Source of the DNA: Bacillota bacterium
Lineage (GTDB): Bacteria > Bacillota > Dethiobacteria > DTU022
Reading direction: 5' to 3'
Assembly (NCBI GenBank): GCA_012797095.1
Contig: JAAZPS010000241.1
Location: 1 to 9,122 of the forward strand
DNA length: 9,122 nucleotides
The translations under genes and the position numbers were made by a program. The notes below the pieces were generated by a model. That model ran no database searches, was not told the DNA's origin, and was given only the letters and a program-made list of their open reading frames with translations. Of the stretch, positions 1-4,985 are shown piece after piece; the stretch's first letter is position 1; every line of letters starts with the position of its first letter.

Positions 1-1197
1 ATCGGGGCCGGTCCCGCGGGGCTCTCGGCGGCCCATGATCTTGCCCTGGCCGGTTACGGGGTAACCGTATTTGACTCGTCCAGGGAAGCCGGAGGGATGT
101 TGAACCGGGGGGTGCCGCAGTTCCGCCTGCCCCGGGGGGTGCTCAGGCAGGAGGTGGCGGCGCTGGCGAAAGGCGGCATTCAATTCAGGCTGGGCACCTT
201 CATCGGTCCCGCCCAGATGGAGGCCCTGCTCGAGGAATTCGACGCTTTGCTTGTCGCCGTCGGGGCGCCGCACCCGAAAATGCTTGAGGTGGCTGGCTGG
301 AATCTTGAAGGGATCTGCAGTGCCGTGGATTTCATGGATCGGATGAACAGCGGCAGCGAACTGTGGAGACATCCGGGCCAGGAATTCATTGAACACGGGG
401 AGATCGTGATCATCGGCGGCGGCAGTGTGGCCGTGGATGCTGCCCGGGCAGCGGTGCGCTACGGCGCTTTGAAAGTGACGCTGGTTTGCCTGGAATGTGG
501 GGAGCAGATCCCGGCCCATGAATGGGAGCTGGCGGAGGCGGCAGCAGAAGGTGTTCTGATCATGGATGGATGGAAACCGCTGCGTTATCTCGGCGAGCAG
601 CCCAAACTTGATGCTGTGGAGCTGATCCGGGTGGAAAGTCTGACCAAAGACAGCGCCGGCGAGATCACCTGTCAGACCATCCCCGGTACCGAAAAAACGA
701 TCAAGGCAGATCTGGTTGTCGAGGCCATCGGCCAGAAAGCAGCCGGGCTCTGGGACAGCTACAGGAACAGCGAAAAGGTCTTTTTTGCCGGCGATGTGCA
801 GTCAGGCGATCTATCGGCGGTCCAGGCGATGGCCGCCGGCAAGGGGGCTGCCCTGGCGATCGACGGTGCGCTGCGGGGGGGGCAGCTGAAAGATCCCCTG
901 GATCTGAGAATCCTCCGGCAGGCTCCCATAGAAGAGAAGATCTATCCTGCGACCAGGTTGAAAGAGATCTTTTACCAGCTGCCGCTCCTTGATCCCGAAA
1001 AGAGAATCAAGAGCATGGAAGAGACGGTCGAGCTGGTCCTTGATCGGAGCGAGGCGCTGGCCGAGGTGAACCGCTGTCTGGAATGCGGTTACCAGCAGGT
1101 TGATCCTGAAAAATGTATCGGCTGCAGCGTCTGCCAGAAGGTCTGTCCAAAAGGCGGCGTCATCAGGATGATCCGCGTTGAGAAGGAGGCGAGGTAG
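1..1197 (+). CDS. GltD-like FAD/NAD(P)-dependent oxidoreductase with C-terminal 4Fe-4S motif (5' partial)
   Basis: The reading frame is open from base 1, so the N-terminus is missing; 398 residues are visible. The fragment opens inside the FAD-binding Rossmann motif (IGAGPAGLSAA) followed by the family stretch EAGGML at residues 29-34. A second dinucleotide site, IGGGSVAVD near residues 138-146, should bind NAD(P)H. The C-terminal FAD contact is FAGD near residues 261-264. The tail carries Cys 359 and 362, then a CxxCxxCxxxCP motif (Cys 372, 375, 378, 382) fit for one [4Fe-4S] cluster. This layout is that of the glutamate synthase small-subunit-like family, flavoproteins that move electrons from NAD(P)H to a partner. 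No GltB-type large subunit is visible, so glutamate synthesis is not implied. The next gene starts two bases after the stop, so the two are probably one operon. The family is secure; the substrate is unknown. Confidence 0.88.
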   Translation: MGAGPAGLSAAHDLALAGYGVTVFDSSREAGGMLNRGVPQFRLPRGVLRQEVAALAKGGIQFRLGTFIGPAQMEALLEEFDALLVAVGAPHPKMLEVAGWNLEGICSAVDFMDRMNSGSELWRHPGQEFIEHGEIVIIGGGSVAVDAARAAVRYGALKVTLVCLECGEQIPAHEWELAEAAAEGVLIMDGWKPLRYLGEQPKLDAVELIRVESLTKDSAGEITCQTIPGTEKTIKADLVVEAIGQKAAGLWDSYRNSEKVFFAGDVQSGDLSAVQAMAAGKGAALAIDGALRGGQLKDPLDLRILRQAPIEEKIYPATRLKEIFYQLPLLDPEKRIKSMEETVELVLDRSEALAEVNRCLECGYQQVDPEKCIGCSVCQKVCPKGGVIRMIRVEKEAR

Positions 1198-1199
1198 CG

Positions 1200-2375
1200 A
1201 TGAAGCGACAGGTTATCGTGGTCGGAGCCGGTCCTGCCGGTGCAACGGCAGCGTTCTATCTGGCCCGCGCCGGTATCGATGTGATGCTGCTGGACAAGGA
1301 GTCGTGGCCCCGGGATAAACCCTGTGGTGACGGTCTGCGAGAACCGATCTGGTCCCTGTACAGGGATATGGGGGTATGGGAGGAGGTGCTGCAGTATTCC
1401 ACGCCCTCCACGGGAGTTCTGCTGGGAGCACCCAACCAGACATTCATCAAGCTCTACAGCGAGATGGCGCCCCTGTGCGGACCCCGCAAGATCATTGACC
1501 ATATCGTGGCCAAAGCGGCGGAACGGGAGGGTGCCGAATTCATTCAAAACTTCGAGGTAACCGCACTGATCATCAAACGCGGTTCTGTCAAGGGGGTGGT
1601 CGGGGTCTACCGGGGGCAGCCAGCCAGAATAGAAGCAGATGTGGTTGTCGTTGCTGACGGTTCGCACTCAAGATTGTCCCACCAGCTGGGGTTGTTCAAC
1701 GAGGATCCCGATCTGGTTTTCTACGGTGCCCGGGGTTACTTTGAAGATATCGGCGAGATGACCGATCTGACCGAATTCTTCTACAACGACATCTTCTATC
1801 CCACCGGCTATATGTGGGTCTTCCCCATGTCCGGGACCAAGGGCAATGTCGGCGCGTTTATCACCGAGGGTGCTCTGCAGCGCTCGGGAATGCGTCTGGA
1901 GGATCTATTTGACTGGTGGCGCGACAACACCGCCCTGGGGAACAAGCGCTTGCGCAATGCCCGCTTGCTTGGCGAGATCAAGGGGTGGCGTTTGCCGGCC
2001 TGCCGGGAACCCTGGGACAATTACGCCGCCGGCGCCCTGGTGGCCGGTGATGCGGGCAATATGATCGAGGCCGCCTTCGGCGGGGGGCAGGATCTGGCGA
2101 TGCTGGCCGGAAAAGATGCTGCCGAAACAATCATCGAGGCCCGGGAGATCGGGGATTATTCCGCAGAAACGCTGTCCAGGTACAAGAAAAAATTGATCGA
2201 TTCCCAGAAGGGGATCTACGATATTTTCAACCTGGGGAGAGAGTACGCCCTGACAGAGCCGGACGATCTAAATGAACTGGTCAGGATCTTCAAGGACAAA
2301 GCAGAGTCTGAAAAGATACCCCTGGAAAATGTTCTGGCTGACTGGGTCATGCTGAAAATGCAGAAGATGAGCTAG
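1200..2375 (+). CDS. Geranylgeranyl reductase family FAD-dependent oxidoreductase
   Basis: A 391-residue flavoprotein. An N-terminal Rossmann motif, VVGAGPAGATAA (residues 7-18), binds FAD, followed by PRDKPCGDGL (residues 37-46), typical of the GGR/FixC group. PTGYMWVFP at residues 201-209 fits exactly the PxxYxWxFP signature of geranylgeranyl reductases, and GDAG at 283-286 is the second FAD contact. Known relatives reduce double bonds in prenyl chains: archaeal lipid reductases, plant and bacterial ChlP, and mycobacterial MenJ acting on menaquinone. Menaquinone or polyprenol side-chain saturation is therefore a reasonable guess, not a demonstrated role. The ATG at 1200 has a clear AAGGAGG at 1183-1189 with a 10-base spacer. 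The gap to the upstream GltD-like gene is two bases, and that protein is a candidate electron donor. Alternative: another FixC-like oxidoreductase with a non-prenyl substrate. Confidence 0.85.
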   Translation: MKRQVIVVGAGPAGATAAFYLARAGIDVMLLDKESWPRDKPCGDGLREPIWSLYRDMGVWEEVLQYSTPSTGVLLGAPNQTFIKLYSEMAPLCGPRKIIDHIVAKAAEREGAEFIQNFEVTALIIKRGSVKGVVGVYRGQPARIEADVVVVADGSHSRLSHQLGLFNEDPDLVFYGARGYFEDIGEMTDLTEFFYNDIFYPTGYMWVFPMSGTKGNVGAFITEGALQRSGMRLEDLFDWWRDNTALGNKRLRNARLLGEIKGWRLPACREPWDNYAAGALVAGDAGNMIEAAFGGGQDLAMLAGKDAAETIIEAREIGDYSAETLSRYKKKLIDSQKGIYDIFNLGREYALTEPDDLNELVRIFKDKAESEKIPLENVLADWVMLKMQKMS

Positions 2376-2633
2376 AGATATGAAAAACCGGGACCGGATG
2401 CGGACCGATCCCCGGGTATTCCCTCCGGGGCCGCTGTTGATCCGGGGGGGGGAGAGTCAATTTCCCTGTTGGGCGTATCGGTTCTTCCGCCAAGATCTGC
2501 GCGGCCCGATCGCGCCGGAAGAACAAAAAGGGGCTGCAGCCCCCGCAAACAACGGGCCGCGGCCCTCTTTCCGATCGGCCGATCCGGCCCTTTTTCGGGC
2601 CGATCTCGCCGGTGGAGAGTCGTTCCGATTCGC
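2376..2633. other. Non-coding gap with GC-rich palindromes
   Basis: No convincing gene lies between the reductase stop and the 6S promoter. The stretch is very GC-rich and holds several self-complementary segments: CCCCGG/CCGGGG (2410-2415 with 2425-2430), a perfect 14-base palindrome at 2530-2543, a perfect 12-base palindrome at 2554-2565 followed by TCTTT, and CGGCCC/GGGCCG (2585-2590 with 2597-2602, loop TTTTTC). Some of these may help to end the upstream operon transcript, but none has a good T-run, so no terminator is called. An open frame at 2380-2661 has no ribosome binding site and a low-complexity, Pro/Arg-rich translation; it is treated as chance. Confidence 0.6.
2530..2565. repeat. 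Two adjacent perfect GC palindromes
   Basis: GGGGCTGCAGCCCC (2530-2543) and GGGCCGCGGCCC (2554-2565) are both perfect inverted repeats, 10 bases apart. The second is followed by TCTTT, a poor U-tract. They could be weak terminator hairpins for the redox operon or simple GC-rich intergenic structure. Confidence 0.5.
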
Positions 2634-2662
2634 TTGCGCTTTGATCGGGAATATGCTATGAT
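2634..2662 (+). promoter_or_regulatory. Sigma-A-type promoter of the 6S RNA
   Basis: A -35 element TTGCGC (2634-2639) is followed by a 17-base spacer and a -10 element TATGAT (2657-2662), five of six matches to TATAAT. The predicted start of transcription is about 2669, a few bases before the 5' strand of the RNA's closing stem (2678). The fit of promoter, spacing and RNA end supports both calls. Confidence 0.72.
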
Positions 2663-2669
2663 CCAGGTG

Positions 2670-2856
2670 CACAAAGGCCCTGCTGTGTTCGTGTTTACCG
2701 ATAAAGTTTTGAGCTAACAGGCGATTCTTGGGAGCCTGGACTTTAGCTGTGGCGTAGCAGCCTCCTGCGAGAGGACCTATAAAGCAGTTAAGAGGGCACC
2801 CACCTTTAGGGGGAACAGTTCAAAACCCAACGGTCCACGGCATAGCAGGGTTTTTT
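2670..2856 (+). ncRNA. ssrS: 6S RNA (SsrS), Gram-positive type
   Basis: A structured RNA of about 185 nt. The closing stem pairs 2678-2693 with 2836-2850 over 15 base pairs with one bulged base, and can extend through G/A to U pairs into the T-run. It continues with ACCG/CGGT (2697-2700 with 2831-2834) and a perfect 10-bp helix, 2706-2715 with 2817-2826. Inside are small hairpins CAGGC/GCCTG (2718-2722 with 2734-2738) and CCTC/GAGG (2761-2764 with 2771-2774), and a CTTTA/TAAAG pairing (2741-2745 with 2780-2784). A long closing helix, open centre and apical arm is the 6S architecture, which mimics an open promoter and sequesters sigma-A RNA polymerase. Primary-sequence stretches such as AAGTTTTGAG and CAGTTAAGAGGG resemble what I recall of clostridial 6S RNAs. 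It does not match the M-box magnesium riboswitch, the obvious rival upstream of mgtE. The start is estimated from the promoter. Confidence 0.75.
2836..2856 (+). terminator. 3' end of the 6S RNA: closing stem plus T6
   Basis: The 3' strand of the closing stem (2836-2850, ending GCAGGG) is followed at once by TTTTTT (2851-2856). The RNA's own terminal helix could act as the terminator hairpin, although its other strand is about 145 nt away, so termination may be leaky or replaced by 3' processing. Confidence 0.5.
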
Positions 2857-2878
2857 ATCGGGAAAGGAGGGATCAACC

Positions 2879-4204
2879 ATGTCCCTGTTGATTCCGAGGC
2901 TATCCGCGCAGATCAGGCGGAGCCTGGAGGAGGGGGTGCATCCGGGAGATCTGCTTGAACTGCTCGATCGGCTCGATGACAGGGAGAAAGAAGGGCTGCT
3001 CGATCTTCTATCCGACGCTGAAGTAGCCGCGCTGATCCAGGAGATGGAGCAGTTCGAGCAGGTATCCCTATTCCGCCTTCTCCGCCGCGAACGCGCCCCC
3101 GCTGTGCTCAAGACGATGGCCTCCGACGATGCCGTTGACCTGCTCGGGGAGCTGAGCGCCGGGGAGACAGCGGCGCTGCTGCCGCTGGTCGATGATGACA
3201 CCGCCAAATTCAGCGGGCTGCTGAAGTATCCCGAAGAGAGCGCCGGGGGGATCATGACCACCGAGTATATCTCCCTGCCGGCCGATCTGCCCGTGGAAGA
3301 GGCGATCTCCCGGCTGCGCGAGATCGCCCCGCAGGCGGAGACGATCTACTATGTCTTCGTTGTTGACGAGGAGAACCGCCTCACTGGCGTTCTCTCGCTG
3401 CGCGACCTGATCGCCGCCCCGGATGGAACTCCCCTGAAGGAGATCATGCGCCGCAATGTGATCAGTGTCAATGCGGTGGTCGATCAGGAAGAGGTCGCCC
3501 GGGTGGTGGCCCGGTACGATCTGCTGGCGGTGCCGGTGGTCGATGAGAGCGACCACCTGCTGGGGATCATCACCTTTGACGATATCATCGACGTTCTCGA
3601 GCAGGAAGCGACGGAGGATATCTACCGCCTCGCCGGGGCCGGTGAGGTCACCGGGGTGGAGCTGATGGAGGCCCCGGCCTTCAGGGTTGCCTGGCACCGC
3701 ACCCCCTGGCTTCTGCTGAGCATGCTCGGGGGGATCATGGCCGGCTATATCATGAGTGTCTACGAGAGCACCCTGGAATCGATCCTGGTCCTGGCCTTCT
3801 TCATCCCCGTGATCATGGATATGGGGGGAAACGTGAGCACCCAGTCATCGACGATCTTTGTCCGGGGGATCGCCACCGGGGAGATCGAGGGGAAAGAGAT
3901 CTGGCGCTACTTTATCCGCGAGGTGAAGGTAGGCCTGTTCATGGGTGTTCTTTTCGGTCTTCTTGTTGCTGTCGCGGCGCTGCTCTGGCGGGGCAATCCC
4001 GCACTCGGTCTCGTTGTCGGCATCTCCATGACCGCCACGATCTCCCTGGCCACGATCATCGGCACCCTGGTGCCGCTCTTCTTTCACCAGGTGAAGATCG
4101 ACCCGGCGATCACCTCGGGCCCCCTGGTGACCACGATCAAGGATATCACCGGACTGCTGATCTATTTCTGGATGGCGACTCTCTTTCTCGATTATCTGTG
4201 CTGA
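2879..4204 (+). CDS. mgtE: Magnesium transporter MgtE
   Basis: 441 residues, the usual MgtE length. Order of domains: an N-terminal MgtE_N superhelical domain (about residues 10-125), two CBS domains (about 125-185 and 190-245), a connecting helix, then five predicted membrane helices from about residue 275 to the end. The signature DMGGNVSTQS at 314-323 corresponds to the family GGNAGTQS loop, followed by VRGIATGEI; near the C-terminus, PAITSGPLVTTIKDITG (409-425) includes Asp422, expected to line the Mg2+ pore. The protein is a plasma-membrane Mg2+ channel/transporter whose cytosolic domains close the pore when intracellular Mg2+ is high. ATG 2879 has AAAGGAGG (2863-2870) eight bases upstream. 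That site lies only 7 bases after the 6S T-run and no separate promoter is seen, so read-through from the 6S promoter is likely. No Mg2+ riboswitch is recognised. Confidence 0.96.
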   Translation: MSLLIPRLSAQIRRSLEEGVHPGDLLELLDRLDDREKEGLLDLLSDAEVAALIQEMEQFEQVSLFRLLRRERAPAVLKTMASDDAVDLLGELSAGETAALLPLVDDDTAKFSGLLKYPEESAGGIMTTEYISLPADLPVEEAISRLREIAPQAETIYYVFVVDEENRLTGVLSLRDLIAAPDGTPLKEIMRRNVISVNAVVDQEEVARVVARYDLLAVPVVDESDHLLGIITFDDIIDVLEQEATEDIYRLAGAGEVTGVELMEAPAFRVAWHRTPWLLLSMLGGIMAGYIMSVYESTLESILVLAFFIPVIMDMGGNVSTQSSTIFVRGIATGEIEGKEIWRYFIREVKVGLFMGVLFGLLVAVAALLWRGNPALGLVVGISMTATISLATIIGTLVPLFFHQVKIDPAITSGPLVTTIKDITGLLIYFWMATLFLDYLC

Positions 4205-4212
4205 GATGCCAC

Positions 4213-4237
4213 CCGGCGACAGGTTGCCGGTTTAATT
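4213..4237 (+). terminator. Weak terminator-like hairpin after mgtE
   Basis: CCGGCGA (4213-4219) pairs with TTGCCGG (4224-4230) over a CAGG loop, with one G-U pair, followed by TTTAATT. It lies nine bases after the mgtE stop. The hairpin is good but the U-tract is poor. Confidence 0.5.
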
Positions 4238-4249
4238 CCGGAGATGTCG

Positions 4250-4273
4250 TTTTCGGCTGTAGCGAAAATTTTT
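4250..4273 (+). terminator. Second weak terminator-like hairpin after mgtE
   Basis: TTTTCG (4250-4255) pairs with CGAAAA (4263-4268), loop GCTGTAG, followed directly by TTTTT (4269-4273). The stem is short and AT-rich. With the hairpin at 4213 it may form a tandem terminator for mgtE. Confidence 0.45.
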
Positions 4274-4378
4274 ATCCTGCTTGAAAGAAGCGATCCGATG
4301 CGAATAATGGCGAAGCGGCCCGATCGGCTGCCGCAGGATTGAAGAGGAAACAACAAAAAAGGGCAGCGTTCCCGAAAA

Positions 4379-4384
4379 TATAAT
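4379..4384 (+). promoter_or_regulatory. Perfect -10 hexamer TATAAT, no clear -35
   Basis: TATAAT at 4379-4384 stands in an AT-rich patch. The region 16-18 bases upstream is A-rich and does not resemble TTGACA. If active, transcription would start near 4391, read the inverted repeat at 4392-4409 and then meet the strong terminator at 4419-4448, giving only a very short RNA or an attenuated leader for mraZ. Confidence 0.3.
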
Positions 4385-4391
4385 GCAACAT

Positions 4392-4409
4392 TATGTCATC
4401 GTTGACATA
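4392..4409. repeat. Perfect 7-4-7 inverted repeat, possible operator
   Basis: TATGTCA (4392-4398), spacer TCGT, TGACATA (4403-4409). The right arm contains TTGACA (4402-4407), a consensus -35, but no -10 sits at the proper distance downstream. The symmetry and size are those of a site for a dimeric repressor; the protein is unknown. It lies just downstream of the TATAAT at 4379, a usual place for an operator. Confidence 0.45.
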
Positions 4410-4418
4410 TATTAGTGT

Positions 4419-4448
4419 AAAGAGGAAAGCTTTTTCCTCTTTTTTTTT
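4419..4448 (+). terminator. Strong intrinsic terminator between mgtE and mraZ
   Basis: AAAGAGGAAA (4419-4428) pairs perfectly with TTTCCTCTTT (4433-4442), a 10-bp stem closed by a GCTT tetraloop, and is followed by six further Ts, then ATTTT. This is the best terminator in the window. It separates mgtE transcription from the dcw cluster, or attenuates any transcript started at the TATAAT at 4379. Confidence 0.82.
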
Positions 4449-4481
4449 ATTTTAAGCTTTTTCCAGGCAGGAGATCGGAAA

Positions 4482-4528
4482 AGTGGCGCGAATTGATAGT
4501 TGAGTGGTGAGTAGTGGGGCAAAGTGGG
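4482..4528 (+). promoter_or_regulatory. MraZ operator: AGTGG boxes at 10-bp spacing
   Basis: AGTGG occurs at 4503-4507, 4513-4517 and 4523-4527, an exact 10-base period (5-base box, 5-base spacer); the last two read GTGGG. A further AGTGG sits at 4482-4486, 21 bases before the first of the three. MraZ from E. coli is known to bind three GTGGG-type repeats separated by 5 bases upstream of its own gene, and mycoplasma MraZ binds similar AAAGTGG repeats. One turn of the helix per box fits the ring-shaped MraZ oligomer. The site should autoregulate mraZ and the downstream division genes. Confidence 0.8.
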
Positions 4529-4539
4529 GGGGAAGGGCT

Positions 4540-4971
4540 ATCTTTACCGGTGAATATCAGCATACCCTCGATCAGAAGGGCCGGGTGATCATTCCGGCCA
4601 GGCTCCGGGAGGGGCTCGGGGAATCCTTTATCATCACCCGCGGCCTTGACGGGTGCATCTTTGTCTACCACCGCGATGAATGGAGCAGAATTGAACAGAA
4701 GGTGAAGGAGCTCCCCCTGGCCAGAGGCGATGCCCGCGCCTTTACCCGCTACCTCTTTTCCGGTGCCGCCGAGGTGGAGATCGACCGGCAGGGCCGGGTG
4801 TTGATCCCCCAGGCCCTGCGCGAACATGCCGCTATTGAAAAAGAGGTCATGATCATCGGCGTCTCCAACCGGGTGGAGGTATGGAGCGAAGAGGCCTGGA
4901 GAAAATATACCAGCGCCGAAAACCTTGATTTCGAGGCTGCCGCCGAGAAGCTGGCGGATCTTCTCTTCTGA
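4540..4971 (+). CDS. mraZ: Transcriptional regulator MraZ
   Basis: MraZ is a small AbrB-like DNA-binding protein that forms rings and regulates the dcw cluster. From residue 1 at 4540 the protein reads MFTGEYQHTLDQKGR and then has the two family DxxGR motifs, DQKGR at 11-15 and DRQGR at 82-86, one per repeat domain. Its length is 143 residues, the same as B. subtilis MraZ. The start is the difficulty: 4540 is an ATC codon. The nearest standard in-frame starts are GTG 4504 and 4507, which would add 11-12 residues unlike the family, lack a ribosome binding site and put the MraZ operator inside the gene. A G-rich tract at 4526-4532 lies 7 bases before 4540. ATC initiation, or an ATG misread, is favoured; GTG 4504 remains possible. 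The stop overlaps by one base an upstream in-frame ATG of rsmH. Confidence 0.93.
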   Translation: MFTGEYQHTLDQKGRVIIPARLREGLGESFIITRGLDGCIFVYHRDEWSRIEQKVKELPLARGDARAFTRYLFSGAAEVEIDRQGRVLIPQALREHAAIEKEVMIIGVSNRVEVWSEEAWRKYTSAENLDFEAAAEKLADLLF

Positions 4972-4985
4972 TGGGAGGAGCATGG

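Noticed and set aside
2585..2602. CGGCCC/GGGCCG hairpin as a terminator
   Set aside because: Ts are in the loop and not after the stem on either strand, so it lacks the U-tract of an intrinsic terminator.
2380..2661. Small + strand ORF of 93 codons after the reductase gene
   Set aside because: No ribosome binding site, Pro/Arg-rich translation with no domain, spans GC palindromes and runs over the 6S promoter.
2660..2878. M-box (ykoK) magnesium riboswitch upstream of mgtE
   Set aside because: The conserved M-box core stretches that I know (such as GGTGAGGCTCC and GCTACTGCCC) are not present, and the helices found follow the 6S layout instead.
3068..3697. 209-codon minus-strand ORF
   Set aside because: Antisense shadow of the mgtE N-terminal and CBS domains.
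4402..4430. TTGACA at 4402-4407 as the -35 of an mraZ promoter
   Set aside because: At 16-18 bases downstream the sequence is GAAAGC-like, inside the terminator stem, with no -10 resemblance; the hexamer is better read as part of the inverted repeat.
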